DNA of 64,000 nt from Streptomyces actinomycinicus (GCF_016741775.1 NZ_JAERRK010000005.1:372001-436000); one strand, 5' to 3'. Numbered from the stretch's first letter, positions 43,634 to 53,363 are shown. Numbers and translations are program-made. The notes: generated by a model not told the origin, from the sequence alone.

Positions 43634-44536
43634 TCAGTCGAGCTGCTGGGCGGCACCGCGCAGGGCCTCCACCGCCGCGCGGATGGAGGGGCGGCGGTCC
43701 GCGTCCGCTCGCCAGACCACGTAGACGTGGCGGCGCACGCGCTGGCTGAGCGGTACGAGCACGACGCCCTCGGGCACCGGCCGGCGGCCCAGCAGCGGGG
43801 CGATGCACACGCCCAGCCCGGCTGCCACCAGCCCGAGCTGGGTGTGGCTCTCGCCCGCGCGGTGGCCGACGATCGGCTCGACGCCCTTGGAGCGCAGGGT
43901 GAACATCAGCCACTCGTGGCAGAACTCGCCCTCGCCCCAGGTGATCCACTCGTCATCCGCGAACTCGGTGAGGTCCACCTCGTCCCGGTCCGCGAGCCGG
44001 TGCCCCACGGGCATGGCGACATCGGCGGGGTCGTCCAGCAGGGGCGCCTTGACCAGGCCGTCGGGCACGGGCATCGGCTTGTTGTACCAGTCCAGGACGA
44101 CCGCGAGATCGAGGTCGCCGCGGACGACCCCGGCGATGCCCTGCTCCGGCTCCAGCTCGCTGGAGCGCACCCGCAGCCCCGGGTGCTCGGAGCGCAGGGC
44201 GCCGAGCGCGGCGGGGAAGAGGCCGCGGGCGGCCGTGGGGAACGCCGACAGCCTCAGTTCGCCGGCGACCTGGCCGCGGTGTGCCTCCAGGTCGGACTCG
44301 GCCAGCTCGACCTGGGACAGTATGCGGGCCGCGTGCTCCGACAGCAGCCTGCCTGCGTCCGTGAGCCGCACGCCCCGGCCGTTCTTGGCGAGCAGTTGCT
44401 GGCCGACCTCCCGCTCCAGCTTGCCCAACTGCTGCGAGACCGCGGACGTGGTGACGTGCAGGGCCTCGGCGGCGGCACTGACCGAGCCGTGCCGGGCCAG
44501 GGCGTCCAGGGTGCGCAGGCGCTCCAGGTTCAACAT
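43634..44536 (-). CDS. LysR-family regulator
   Basis: A 300-residue LTTR. The HTH (LRTLDALARHGSVSAAAEAL, then SAVSQQLGKLE) is N-terminal, followed by the linker helix and an effector domain of normal size (LRLSAFPTAARGLFPAAL). Divergent from an EamA exporter across 74 bp, the classic LTTR arrangement, so the exporter is its likely target. The effector may be an amino acid or a similar small molecule. It may also repress itself. Confidence 0.9.
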   Translation of the reverse strand: MLNLERLRTLDALARHGSVSAAAEALHVTTSAVSQQLGKLEREVGQQLLAKNGRGVRLTDAGRLLSEHAARILSQVELAESDLEAHRGQVAGELRLSAFPTAARGLFPAALGALRSEHPGLRVRSSELEPEQGIAGVVRGDLDLAVVLDWYNKPMPVPDGLVKAPLLDDPADVAMPVGHRLADRDEVDLTEFADDEWITWGEGEFCHEWLMFTLRSKGVEPIVGHRAGESHTQLGLVAAGLGVCIAPLLGRRPVPEGVVLVPLSQRVRRHVYVVWRADADRRPSIRAAVEALRGAAQQLD

Positions 44537-44610
44537 GTAAGCGATTCTAAGAGGTACCGAGTGGGAAGTCTCGCTTGTCCTACGAGGTTGTGTCCAGCAT
44601 CGTTGCGGTC

Positions 44611-45537
44611 ATGAGCACGGTCACCGCATCCCCGACCCGGTCCCCCGCCCCCGCCCGTCCCCGCGCCCGCCTCGACTGGCGGCTCCGCTTCGGCGCCCTG
44701 TCGTTGATCTGGGGCTTCAGCTTCCTGTTGATCAAGGTGGGGACGGACGGGTACGCGCCGTTCCAGGTCACGCTCGGGCGGCTCGTGTTCGGTACGGCGG
44801 TGCTGGCGGCGGCGATGATCGTGAAGCGGGAGCGGCTGCCGCGCGGGGGCCGTCTGTGGGCTCACATGACGGTCGCCGCGTTCTTCCTGAACGCCTTGCC
44901 GTTCTCCCTCTTCGCCTACTCGGAGCTGACGATCCCGTCCACGCTGGCCGGCATCTGCAACGCGACCTCGCCGCTGTGGGGCATGGCCCTGTCGCTGGTC
45001 GCCCTCTCCGAGGACCGGCCGACGCGGGTCCGTGTCGCCGGGCTCGGGCTGGGCTTCCTCGGGGTCCTGACGGTGCTGGGGGCGTGGCAGGGTTTCCACG
45101 GACTGGACGCCACGGGGACGGCGATGGCGCTGCTCGCCTCGCTGAGCTACCCGGTGGGCTGGATCTACGTCCGGCGCACGCTCGCCGGGACCGGCAACTC
45201 GCATCTGGCCATGACGGGAGGGCAGCTGCTGCTGGCCACCGTGCAGCTGGCCGTCGTGACGCCCCTGTTCACCGGCGTGCCCCGGCATTTCCCGCTCGTC
45301 CCGCTGCTGGCCGTCGCCGCGCTGGGCACGCTGGGCACGGGGCTGGCAGTGCTGATCCAGTACGGGCTGGTGGCCGAGGTCGGGCCCACCACGGCCCAGA
45401 TGGTCACGTACTTCATCCCCGTCATCGCGACCGCCGCAGGCGTGGCGCTCCTCGGGGAGTCGCTGCGCTGGACGACGCCGGTGGGAGCGGTGATCGTACT
45501 CGCCGGGGCGGCGCTCACCCAGGCCCGACGCGGGTGA
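44611..45537 (+). CDS. EamA/DMT-family exporter
   Basis: A 308-residue drug/metabolite transporter with about ten TM segments in two EamA repeats. The first repeat starts LSLIWGFSFLLIKVGTDGYA and the second LLASLSYPVGWIYVRRTLAG; the C-terminus ends in GAVIVLAGAALTQ. Such carriers export amino acids, purines or cofactors. The ATG at 44611 is preferred; an upstream in-frame TTG adds a poor extension. Probably controlled by the divergent LysR gene. Confidence 0.88.
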   Translation: MSTVTASPTRSPAPARPRARLDWRLRFGALSLIWGFSFLLIKVGTDGYAPFQVTLGRLVFGTAVLAAAMIVKRERLPRGGRLWAHMTVAAFFLNALPFSLFAYSELTIPSTLAGICNATSPLWGMALSLVALSEDRPTRVRVAGLGLGFLGVLTVLGAWQGFHGLDATGTAMALLASLSYPVGWIYVRRTLAGTGNSHLAMTGGQLLLATVQLAVVTPLFTGVPRHFPLVPLLAVAALGTLGTGLAVLIQYGLVAEVGPTTAQMVTYFIPVIATAAGVALLGESLRWTTPVGAVIVLAGAALTQARRG

Positions 45538-45604
45538 GTGAGGCACAGACCGACGGGGGGCGCGGGTGCGAGTGAGGCACAGACCGACGGGGGGCGCGGG
45601 TGCG
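45537..45604. repeat. 2 x 34-bp exact tandem duplication
   Basis: Copies 45537-45570 and 45571-45604 are identical and share the core AGGCACAGACCGACGGGGGG. The first starts at the last base of the exporter's stop codon. Confidence 0.9.
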
Positions 45605-45620
45605 TGTGCGGGGTGCCGGC

Positions 45621-45756
45621 CGGTGGTGGCCGGTCGCGCAGTTCCTCGCGCCCCTTTTGTGTGCCGTCGGCCGTGGACGCCCACCGGGGTGGGGCGCGGG
45701 GTGCGTGGGCGGGTGGCAGGGCGGTGGTGGCGGGCGCGTGTTCCTCGCGTCCCTTT
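45621..45756. repeat. two copies of a Streptomyces intergenic motif
   Basis: 45621-45658 and 45722-45756 share CGGTGGTGGC, a GCGC box and TTCCTCGCG-CCCTTT. Both resemble the dispersed element with core GCGCAGTTCC-TCGCGCCCCT that recurs between genes in Streptomyces chromosomes. The 248-bp gap 45538-45785 holds these repeats and no gene. Confidence 0.55.
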
Positions 45757-45785
45757 GAGTTCGCCGCGCGCCTTGGGGGGTGGTG

Positions 45786-47117
45786 TCAGGCGTAGGCGCG
45801 GGGCGGGGAGGGGCGTACTGCTGTGGCGATCGCGTCGGCCAGGGGGGTGATGTCCTCTGGTGTGAGCGGGGAGATCGTGATGCGGACGCCCGGCCGGGAG
45901 GCGAGGCGGAAGCGGGCGCCTGGGGCGACCGCCCAGCCCGACTGGAGGAGGCGGGCCACCGCGCCGGTCTCGTCGGGGACCGGCACCCAGACGTTCATGC
46001 CGCTGCGGCCGTGCGCGCCGACCCCGCGCTCCGCCAGCGCGTCGACCAGGGCGTCCCTGCGGGCACCGTACGACCGCGCCACCGCCGCCCGGTCCACCGC
46101 GCCCTCCGCCCAGAGGCGGACCACGGCCCGCTGCAGGAGCAGGCTGACCCAGCCGGGCCCCAGGCCCAGGCGGCCCCGGACCCGGTCGACGGTGACGGGG
46201 TCCCCGGCGAGCACGGCGAGCCGCAGGTCGGGGCCGTAGGCCTTGGCGGCCGAGCGGACGAAGGCCCAGTGGCGGGTGGCCCCCGCGAGGGGATGCAGCG
46301 GCAGGTCCACGATGCCGTGGCCGTGGTCGTCCTCGACGAGCAGGGTCTCGGGATGGTCCCGCAGCACCGCGCGCAGGGCACGCGCGCGCGTGGCGGTCAC
46401 CGACGCGCCGGTCGGGTTCTGCGCCCGGGCGGTGACGATCAGCGCGCGGGCTCCGGACTCCAGGGCCCGGCGCAACTCGGCGGCGCGCGGCCCCTCGTCG
46501 TCCACGCCGACGGGGGCCGCCTGCAGGCCCAGGGCGGGGATCAGGTCGAGGAGACTGCCCCAGCCGGGGTCCTCGACGGCGACCGTGTCGCCGGGCCGCA
46601 GATGCGCGGTCAGGATGCGTTCGATGGCGTCCAGGGAGCCGGAGGTGACGGCCAGCGGGCCCGGCGGGACGCCGTCGGCGTCGAGTTCGGCGCGGGCCGT
46701 ACGGGCGAGGTCCGCGTCGACGGGCTCGTCGCCGTAGCGGACGGGCCGCCGGTCGCCCTGGCCCGCCGCCGCGGCGAGCGCCGGGGCCAGCCGGGGCAGC
46801 AGGGCGGGGTCGGGGTTGCCGGTGGACAGGTCGCGGGCACCGGCAGGGACCTCCACGCGCAGTTGCTCCCGGCCGGTGGTGGCCGGCTTGGGGCGCACAC
46901 GACTGCCCCGGCGGCCGGCCGTCTCGATCACCCCGCGTTCACGCAGGGTGCGGTACGCGGCGGCGACCGTGTTCGGGTTCACCCCCAGCCGGACCGCCAA
47001 GTCCCGCATGGGAGGCAGGGGTTGGCCGGGTTGCAGCTCTCCGGTGCCGACCGCCCGCTCCACGTCGGCCGCGATCTCGGCTGCGCCCCGCCCTCGGATC
47101 CTATATTCTCCTAGCAC
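45786..47117 (-). CDS. MocR/PdxR-type PLP-dependent regulator
   Basis: A 443-residue fusion of a GntR winged helix (1-75; PPMRDLAVRLGVNPNTVAAA) and a fold-type I aminotransferase domain. The PLP Lys lies in FVRSAAKAYGPDLRLA, NPTGASV contacts the substrate, and DPGW is also present. MocR proteins use PLP or related ligands as effectors. Start is taken as the GTG at 47117, because a -10-like CATAAT ends 7 nt upstream (leaderless); an in-frame ATG at 47126 is the alternative. It faces an FMN-binding gene and shares operators with it. Confidence 0.88.
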   Translation of the reverse strand: MLGEYRIRGRGAAEIAADVERAVGTGELQPGQPLPPMRDLAVRLGVNPNTVAAAYRTLRERGVIETAGRRGSRVRPKPATTGREQLRVEVPAGARDLSTGNPDPALLPRLAPALAAAAGQGDRRPVRYGDEPVDADLARTARAELDADGVPPGPLAVTSGSLDAIERILTAHLRPGDTVAVEDPGWGSLLDLIPALGLQAAPVGVDDEGPRAAELRRALESGARALIVTARAQNPTGASVTATRARALRAVLRDHPETLLVEDDHGHGIVDLPLHPLAGATRHWAFVRSAAKAYGPDLRLAVLAGDPVTVDRVRGRLGLGPGWVSLLLQRAVVRLWAEGAVDRAAVARSYGARRDALVDALAERGVGAHGRSGMNVWVPVPDETGAVARLLQSGWAVAPGARFRLASRPGVRITISPLTPEDITPLADAIATAVRPSPPRAYA

Positions 47118-47141
47118 AAACAACATTATGCACTAGTGCAA
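47111..47141. promoter_or_regulatory. MocR operator: direct repeats and palindrome
   Basis: On the minus strand TTGCACTAG (47141-47133) and TTGTGCTAG (47119-47111) are direct repeats 22 bp apart, i.e. on one face of the helix, as MocR-type regulators need. The first is also part of the perfect palindrome TGCACTAGTGCA (47129-47140). Confidence 0.65.
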
Positions 47142-47166
47142 AAGATTCCGCCAGGAGAGGACCGCC

Positions 47167-47880
47167 ATGCAGGCCACGACCGAGGCAACGCAGGCCGCCG
47201 CCTACACGCCGACCGACCGGACCGTGCCCACACGCTCCGCGGACCGCGCGTCGTACGACAAGGAGCTGGTGCACGCGATATTGGACGAGGGGTACGTCTG
47301 CCACCTCGGCTTCGTGCGGGACGGCGCCCCGGTGGTGCTGCCCACGCTGTACGGCCGGGTCGGTGAGCGGCTCTACATCCACGGCTCCACCGGTTCCCGC
47401 CCGCTGCGGATGACCGGTCAGGCCGACCCGGGACTGCCGGTCTGCCTGACGGTCACCCACGTCGACGGACTCGTGCTGGCCCGCTCCGCCTTCCATCACT
47501 CGATCAACTACCGCTCGGTCGTGGTGCACGGCGTCGCGCACGAGGTCACCGACCCCGAGGAGCGGCGGACGGCCCTGGACGCGCTGGTGGACCACGTCGT
47601 GCCGGGCCGGGCCGCCGACTCCCGGCCCGCGAACAAGAAGGAGCTGGCCGCCACCGCGGTGATCCGCCTGGACCTGGACGAAGTCTCGGCCAAGGTCCGC
47701 ACCGGCGGCGCCAACGACGACCCCGAGGACCTGTCCCTGCCGCACTGGGCCGGCGTGGTTCCGCTCCGCAAGGGCTACGACGCGCCGGTCCCGGACGCCG
47801 GTCTGACGCCCGGCATCGAGCTGCCGGACTACCTGGCGGCGCGAGGGACCGGCCTCGCGGCGCCAATGTCCGGAATCTGA
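47167..47880 (+). CDS. FMN-binding split-barrel protein (NimA/PPOX-like)
   Basis: A 237-residue flavin-binding protein of the pyridoxamine-phosphate-oxidase-related (Nim-like) type. HAILDEGYVCHLGFVRDGAP is the start of the barrel, LYIHGSTGSRPLRM a phosphate/FMN contact, and LARSAFHHSINYRSVVVHG the central strand. The divergent MocR regulator with PLP-type fold suggests a link to vitamin B6 or amine metabolism. AGGAGAGG precedes the ATG. Confidence 0.88.
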   Translation: MQATTEATQAAAYTPTDRTVPTRSADRASYDKELVHAILDEGYVCHLGFVRDGAPVVLPTLYGRVGERLYIHGSTGSRPLRMTGQADPGLPVCLTVTHVDGLVLARSAFHHSINYRSVVVHGVAHEVTDPEERRTALDALVDHVVPGRAADSRPANKKELAATAVIRLDLDEVSAKVRTGGANDDPEDLSLPHWAGVVPLRKGYDAPVPDAGLTPGIELPDYLAARGTGLAAPMSGI

Positions 47881-47932
47881 AGATCGCTGGGTTAAACAGG
47901 ACCGGGGGGACGTCCCGGGAGCAGGGAGAGCC

Positions 47933-49405
47933 ATGCATGGGTCCAGCGTCGACGCATCGCGGCAGGCGGCCACGGTTGCGCGCCCCCGGCCGGCCGTGGG
48001 CACCGCGGCGCAGGTCCGGCGGTTCGGATTCGTCGCCGCCGGTGCCGACGTGGTCGCCGCGGCCCTGCCGGTCGCGGCGGCCCTCCGTGCGCTCCAGGAG
48101 ACGCACGCCGCGCAGCAGACGGCCGTCGCGGCCCTCACCTGGCTGCTCGTGGGCGTCGCCGGCAAGCGCTACGCCCACTGGGTGTGGAGCGAGGGCGGCC
48201 CGCTGGGGCCGCTGGTCCGGGACTGGCTGGTACTGCTCGGCGTCCTGGCGCTGCTGCGGACCCTGCTCGGTCTCGGCGGCCTGTCCGCCGCGGTGGTCAT
48301 CGCGCTGCTGCCCTCCCTCCTCGCCGCCGCGACGGTCCGCAAGGTGATCCACCGGTATCTGCGGGCTCAGCGCCGCAACGCCCGCGCACTGCGCCGGGTC
48401 CTCGTCGTCGGGGAAGCCGGCACGGTGGACGCCGTGGTCGGGGCGCTCGCCCAGCGCACCGACCACGAGTACGTGGTGGTCGGTGCGTGCACCGTGGGCA
48501 CCGGCGAGGTCGCGTCCGGCGTGCCGGTGCGCGTGCGGCTGCGGACGGACGAACCGGACGCGGCCGGCGAGGGCGACGCGTCGGTGGTCTCGGCGGCCGA
48601 GGAACTCGGTGCCGATCTGGTCCTGCTGGCCACGGGACGCCATCTGTCGGGGGAACGGCTCCGGCGGCTGTCCTGGGCGCTGTACGACCGGGACTGTCCG
48701 CTCATGGTGCTGCCCGGTGTCGTCGAGGTGGCCCGCCGCAGGATCCGGCTCACGACGGCGGCGGGACTCACGCTGCTGCACATCGCGCCACCCACCCGCC
48801 AGGGCACGCAGACGATCGCCAAGGCCGCTGTGGACCGGCTGGGCGCGCTGGTCCTCATCGCCGTCCTGCTCCCGTTGTTCGCGGCCCTGGCCGTCGCCGT
48901 CCGGCTGGGCTCGCCCGGCCCCGCCTTCTACCGCCAGACGCGCGTGGGCAGGGACGGCGTGCCGTTCCCCCTGTGGAAGTTCCGGACGATGGTCGCCGGC
49001 GCGGACCGCATGAGGGCCGGCCTGGAAGAGGCCAACGAGAACGACGGCCACATGTTCAAGGTGCGCCGCGATCCGCGCGTCACGCCCCTCGGCCGCTTCC
49101 TGCGCCGCCACTCACTGGACGAGCTGCCCCAGCTGGTCAACGTCGTCCTCGGCCACATGTCGCTGGTCGGCCCCCGTCCGCCCCTCCCGGAAGAGGTCGC
49201 CCGCTACGACGAGAGGGAGCGGCGCAGACTGACGGTCAAGCCGGGCCTGACCGGACTGTGGCAGGTGAGCGGACGGTCGGACCTGTCCTGGCACGAAGCC
49301 GTCTCGCTGGACCTGCGGTACGTCGACAACTGGTCGTGCGGCTGGGACCTGAGCGTGCTGGCCCGTACCGTCCGCGCCGTGCTCGACGGACGAGGCGCCT
49401 ACTGA
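47933..49405 (+). CDS. polyprenyl-phosphate sugar-1-phosphate transferase
   Basis: A 490-residue WcaJ/CpsE-type initiating enzyme of exopolysaccharide synthesis. Four or so N-terminal TM segments and a CoA-binding-like middle domain precede the conserved catalytic domain, with GSPGPAFYRQTRVGRDG, PLWKFRTMV, RDPRVTPLGRFLRRHSLDEL, PQLVNVVLGHMSLVGPRPPL and KPGLTGLWQVSGRSDLSW. It transfers a sugar phosphate from an NDP-sugar to undecaprenyl phosphate at the inner membrane. It opens the EPS locus and its stop overlaps the convergent fcl gene by 7 bp. Confidence 0.93.
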   Translation: MHGSSVDASRQAATVARPRPAVGTAAQVRRFGFVAAGADVVAAALPVAAALRALQETHAAQQTAVAALTWLLVGVAGKRYAHWVWSEGGPLGPLVRDWLVLLGVLALLRTLLGLGGLSAAVVIALLPSLLAAATVRKVIHRYLRAQRRNARALRRVLVVGEAGTVDAVVGALAQRTDHEYVVVGACTVGTGEVASGVPVRVRLRTDEPDAAGEGDASVVSAAEELGADLVLLATGRHLSGERLRRLSWALYDRDCPLMVLPGVVEVARRRIRLTTAAGLTLLHIAPPTRQGTQTIAKAAVDRLGALVLIAVLLPLFAALAVAVRLGSPGPAFYRQTRVGRDGVPFPLWKFRTMVAGADRMRAGLEEANENDGHMFKVRRDPRVTPLGRFLRRHSLDELPQLVNVVLGHMSLVGPRPPLPEEVARYDERERRRLTVKPGLTGLWQVSGRSDLSWHEAVSLDLRYVDNWSCGWDLSVLARTVRAVLDGRGAY

Positions 49406-50382
49406 ACCGGCGCGGCCGGCCGGCCCGGCCGCCCGGCGAGGGCGGCCTCCGCCGTGCCCAGCCATGAGGCGTAGGTCGCCGCGATGCCGTCCCGCAGGGC
49501 GATCCGCGGCCGCCAGCCGAGACCGGTCATGCGCGAGACGTCGAGGAGCTTGCGGGGCGTGCCGTCGGGTTTCGTGAGGTCCTGGATGATCCGCCCCTCG
49601 AATCCCACCACCTCCGCGACGATCCCGGCGAGTTCACGGATCGTCAGGTCCTGTCCGCACCCGACGTTGACCGGCTCGTCGCCGTCGTAGCGGCGCAGCA
49701 GCGTCACGCAGGCGTCGGCGAGGTCGTCCACGTGCAGGAACTCCCGGCGGGGGGTGCCGCTGCCCCAGAGCACGACCTCGTCGAGCCCGTCGTGCCGTGC
49801 CTCGTGGAAGCGGCGGACGAGCGCCGGCAGGACGTGTGAGGACTCAGGGTCGAAGTTGTCCCCGGGACCGTACAGATTGGTCGGCATGGCGCAGATGTAG
49901 GAGGCACCGTACTGCCGTCGGTAGGACCGGACCTGGACGACACCGGCGATCTTGGCGAGCGCGTAGGCCTCGTTGGTCGTCTCCAGGGGGCCCGTGAGCA
50001 GGGCGTCCTCCGGGATCGGCTGCGGTGCCCGCCTGGGATAGATGCAGGACGAGCCGAGGAAGAGCAGCCGCCGCACCCCGGCGGCACGGGCGGCGGGGAT
50101 CACGCTCAGCTGGATGAGCAGGTTGTCCTCGAGGAACTGCACCGGGTGCGTGCTGTTGGCGAGGATGCCTCCCACCCTGGCCGCGGCCAGGACGACGGCG
50201 TCCGGCCGGGTGTCGCGCAGGAACGCCGCCGTGGCGGCCGCGTCGCGCAGGTCGAGCCGGGACCGGGTGCGGGTGACGACCTCGTACCCGTCGGCCCGGA
50301 GGCGGCGCACCAGGGCGGAGCCGACGAGCCCCCGGTGACCGGCGACGTACACACGGGCGGGTGGGGCCAGCAGATCTTCCAT
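49399..50382 (-). CDS. fcl: GDP-L-fucose synthase
   Basis: A 327-residue extended SDR that epimerises and reduces GDP-4-keto-6-deoxy-mannose to GDP-L-fucose. Motifs: VYVAGHRGLVGSALVRRLRA for NADPH, GSSCIYPRRAPQPIPEDALL with the catalytic Ser, Tyr-x3-Lys in AYALAKIAG, and MPTNLYGPGDNFDPESSHVL, which is diagnostic for the enzyme. It is the partner of gmd 1.8 kb away, although on the opposite strand. ATG 50382 was chosen because upstream codons lack conservation. Confidence 0.93.
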   Translation of the reverse strand: MEDLLAPPARVYVAGHRGLVGSALVRRLRADGYEVVTRTRSRLDLRDAAATAAFLRDTRPDAVVLAAARVGGILANSTHPVQFLEDNLLIQLSVIPAARAAGVRRLLFLGSSCIYPRRAPQPIPEDALLTGPLETTNEAYALAKIAGVVQVRSYRRQYGASYICAMPTNLYGPGDNFDPESSHVLPALVRRFHEARHDGLDEVVLWGSGTPRREFLHVDDLADACVTLLRRYDGDEPVNVGCGQDLTIRELAGIVAEVVGFEGRIIQDLTKPDGTPRKLLDVSRMTGLGWRPRIALRDGIAATYASWLGTAEAALAGRPGRPAAPVQ

Positions 50383-50485
50383 ACGGCCGAGTCTGCCAGC
50401 AACACACCGCATTTCTACCGATATGGGTCCATAGTTCCTGGAGACTCCCCCGGAGACCTGATGTCGACTGGGAAGGACCGTCGCC

Positions 50486-51007
50486 GTGGAGCGTTCCCTG
50501 CGCGGGTTCACCGGAGCCGGTTACGACAAGGGACGCCCACTAGCCGTTCGGGTGGCCTGGTTCGCCGTGCTCCACCTCGTCTTCGTCAAGTGGTGGTTCC
50601 CGGCCCGCTGGCGGCCGGCCGTGCTGCGGGCCTTCGGCGCACGCGTCGGACGGCGGGTGCTGATCCGGCACGGGGTGCGCGTGCACTGGCCGTGGCGGCT
50701 GGAGACCGGCGACGACGTGTGGATCGGCGAGGGCGCCTGGCTGCTGAACCTGGAGCCGATCAGCATCGGCAGCGATGTGTGCGTCTCCCAGGGGGCGTTG
50801 CTGTGCACCGGCAGCCACCGGCGGGGCAGCCGTACCTTCGAGTTCGACAACGGGCCCATCCGGCTGGAGCCGGGTGCCTGGGTCGCGGCCCGGGCGGTGG
50901 TGCTGCGCGGCGTCACGGTCGGGTGCGGCGCGGTGGTGGGCGCCGCGGCGGTCGCCCACCGCGACGTGCGTCCGGGCACACTGGTCGTGGCGGGAGCCGT
51001 GGCATGA
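50486..51007 (+). CDS. WcaF-like hexapeptide acyltransferase
   Basis: A 173-residue left-handed beta-helix acyltransferase. The N-terminus matches the WcaF group (FTGAGYDKGRP, then KWWFPARWR and AVLRAFGARVG), and the hexapeptide coils follow (GDDVWIGEGAWLLN, SIGSDVCVSQGALLCTGSH, VAARAVVLRGVTVGCGAVVG). It would O-acetylate a sugar of the repeat unit using acetyl-CoA. GTG start 50486 after AAGGA. The stop overlaps the next gene's ATG, the first of three coupled genes. Confidence 0.9.
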   Translation: MERSLRGFTGAGYDKGRPLAVRVAWFAVLHLVFVKWWFPARWRPAVLRAFGARVGRRVLIRHGVRVHWPWRLETGDDVWIGEGAWLLNLEPISIGSDVCVSQGALLCTGSHRRGSRTFEFDNGPIRLEPGAWVAARAVVLRGVTVGCGAVVGAAAVAHRDVRPGTLVVAGAVA

Positions 51008-52185
51008 GGATCGTCCACGTGGTGACGCTGCTCGGTGACGACGGCGCGTTCGGCGGCCCGGCCAGCGTGGCCACGGCACAGTCGGAGGAGTGCGCGGCAC
51101 GCGGCCACGAGGTCACACTCGTCTCCCTGTGGCGGGGCGGGAACCGGGCACCGGCGCGCATCGGCGGGGTGCCACTGCGCACCCGTCCGGCACGCTCACT
51201 GCTCCCGGGGCGCTTCACGGGGCTCATGCATCCGCTGCTCGCACGGGACCTGTGGCGCACCCTGGGCCGGGCGGACGTGGCGCACCTGCACACCGGCCGG
51301 GATCTGGTCTCACTCACCGCGCTCGCCGTGGCCGTGCTGCGCCGGACGGGGTTCCTGGTCCAGACGCACGGGATGGTCGAGCCCCGGCGCCGGATCGTGG
51401 TCCGGGCCTTCGACCGCCTGTTCGTGCCCCTGCTGCGCCGGGCACGCGGCCTGCTGGTGCTCACCGAGCGGGAGCGGCTGGCCCTGGCGCGGGTGGTCGG
51501 CCCGGACGGCCCGCCGCTGCTCAGCCTGCCCAACGGGGTACGGCCCCGCCCCCGTTCCGGGCCGCGGGAGCCGGACGGCCGTCACCCGGAGATCCTGTTC
51601 CTCGCCCGGCTCCACCCCCGCAAGCGCCCCGAGGCGTTCGTGGAGATGGCGGCGCTGGTCCACCGGCGCATGCCCCAGGCACGGTTCCGGCTGTACGGGG
51701 CGGACGAGGGGATGCTGCCCGCGGTGCGCCGGCTCGTCGCGGAGCGGGGGCTGCGGGACGTCGTCACCTACGGCGGAGCCCTGTCGCACGAGGACGCGCT
51801 GCGCGCCCTGTCGAGGGCCGCCGTGTACGTGCTGCCCAGCGTCGACGAGCCGTTCCCGATGACGGTCGTCGAGGCCCTCGCCCTCGGCACCCCCGTGGTG
51901 TGCACCGACAGCTGCGGGATGGCGCCGGAACTGGCGCGCCGGCGCGCGGCCGTGGTCACCGACGGAAGCCCGCGGGCCCTGGCCGACGCGGTGCACGAGG
52001 TGCTGGCCGACGAGGACGGACGGCGCTCTCTGGTGGCCGAGGGCCGGCGCGCGGTCGAGGAGGCCTATTCCATCCATGCGGTCGTCGACCGGCTCGAGTC
52101 CTTCTACCGGCACGCCCGGTGTGTCGACGGCCGGTGCGGGACCTCCCAGAGCGAGGAGAGCGGGTGCCTGTCAAAACAGCGCTGA
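51004..52185 (+). CDS. GT4-family glycosyltransferase
   Basis: A 393-residue GT-B enzyme. N-terminal acceptor domain starts [20 protein letters not shown]; donor domain has [33 protein letters not shown] and the E-x7-E motif region [19 protein letters not shown]. It adds a sugar, possibly fucose, to the lipid-linked repeat. It overlaps the acyltransferase by 4 bp (ATGA) and gmd by 22 bp, so all three form one transcript. Confidence 0.92.
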   Translation: MRIVHVVTLLGDDGAFGGPASVATAQSEECAARGHEVTLVSLWRGGNRAPARIGGVPLRTRPARSLLPGRFTGLMHPLLARDLWRTLGRADVAHLHTGRDLVSLTALAVAVLRRTGFLVQTHGMVEPRRRIVVRAFDRLFVPLLRRARGLLVLTERERLALARVVGPDGPPLLSLPNGVRPRPRSGPREPDGRHPEILFLARLHPRKRPEAFVEMAALVHRRMPQARFRLYGADEGMLPAVRRLVAERGLRDVVTYGGALSHEDALRALSRAAVYVLPSVDEPFPMTVVEALALGTPVVCTDSCGMAPELARRRAAVVTDGSPRALADAVHEVLADEDGRRSLVAEGRRAVEEAYSIHAVVDRLESFYRHARCVDGRCGTSQSEESGCLSKQR

Positions 52186-53222
52186 TCACGGGGATCACGG
52201 GTCAGGACGGTTCGTACCTGGCCGAGCTGCTGCTGCGCAAGGGCTACCGGGTCCACGGGGTCGTCCGCCGTGCGTCCACCTTCACCACCCAGCGCATCGA
52301 GCACCTGTACCGGGATCCCCACGACCCCGCCGCGCGGCTGTTCCTGCACTACGGCGATCTCACCGACGGGACCCGGATGGCGGGCCTGCTGGAACAGGTG
52401 CGGCCGGACGAGGTGTACCACCTGGCGGCCCAGTCGCACGTGCGGGTCTCCTTCGACGAGCCGGAGTTCACGGGCGACACCACCGGTCTGGGCACCACCC
52501 GGCTGCTGGAGGCGATCCGCAGGACCGGCCTCGGCTGCCGCTTCTACCAGGCCTCCAGCTCGGAGATGTTCGGCGCGACCCCGCCGCCCCAGCACGAGGG
52601 CACCCCCTTCCATCCCCGCTCGCCCTACGGGGCGGCGAAGGTGTACGCGTACTGGGTCACCCGCAACTACCGTGAGGCGTACGGCCTCTACGCCGTGAAC
52701 GGCATCCTGTTCAACCACGAGTCCCCGCGCCGCGGTCCCACGTTCGTGACCCGGAAGGCGGCCGTCGCCGCCGCCCGGATCAAGGCCGGCCTGCAGGACG
52801 TCGTCCACCTCGGCAATCTCGACGCCCGCCGGGACTGGGGCTATGCCGCCGAGTACGTCGAGGCGATGTGGCGGATGCTGCAGCAGGACGAGCCGGACGA
52901 CTACGTGATCGCCACCGGTACCAGTTACAGCGTCCGTGACTTCGTGGAGCAGTGCTTCGCCCACGTGGGCCTGGACTGGCGGGCGTACGTGCGCTTCGAC
53001 GAGCGCTATCTGCGGCCGGCGGAGGTCGACGACCTGGTGGGGGACGCCGGCAAGGCGGAGCGGGTCCTGGGCTGGCGTGCGACCGTGCACACCCCGGAGC
53101 TGGCCCGGCTGATGGTGGACGCGGAGCTGACGGCCCTGGGACTGACCGCGCCGCGCGGTGACGCGGCGGCCACCGCCGTGGCAGCCGCCGCCCCCGCCGT
53201 GCCCACGCCCGCCCGGCGGTAG
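52164..53222 (+). CDS. gmd: GDP-mannose 4,6-dehydratase
   Basis: A 352-residue extended SDR that makes GDP-4-keto-6-deoxy-mannose, the precursor of GDP-fucose. Motifs: [47 protein letters not shown] (active-site Ser/Glu), [12 protein letters not shown] (Tyr-x3-Lys) and [13 protein letters not shown]. The last 20 residues are Ala-rich and probably disordered. GTG 52164 follows GAGGAG inside the end of the glycosyltransferase gene. Confidence 0.95.
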   Translation: MPVKTALITGITGQDGSYLAELLLRKGYRVHGVVRRASTFTTQRIEHLYRDPHDPAARLFLHYGDLTDGTRMAGLLEQVRPDEVYHLAAQSHVRVSFDEPEFTGDTTGLGTTRLLEAIRRTGLGCRFYQASSSEMFGATPPPQHEGTPFHPRSPYGAAKVYAYWVTRNYREAYGLYAVNGILFNHESPRRGPTFVTRKAAVAAARIKAGLQDVVHLGNLDARRDWGYAAEYVEAMWRMLQQDEPDDYVIATGTSYSVRDFVEQCFAHVGLDWRAYVRFDERYLRPAEVDDLVGDAGKAERVLGWRATVHTPELARLMVDAELTALGLTAPRGDAAATAVAAAAPAVPTPARR

Positions 53223-53236
53223 CCGGCACGATCGGA

Positions 53237-53262
53237 GGGGCGCCGCCCGGACGGGGCGCCCC
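53237..53262. terminator. terminator between gmd and convergent GT4
   Basis: 8-bp arms GGGGCGCC and GGCGCCCC around a 10-nt loop, 15 nt past the gmd stop; the stem can be extended past one mismatch. Confidence 0.65.
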
Positions 53263-53363
53263 CCTTCCCGGCGGAACCCGGTGACACGGCCTCCCGGCAG
53301 AGAGCCCGACGACTCGTGTTCCCGGCAGGATCCGGCGCCACGTCTACCCGACGCAGCCCGGCG

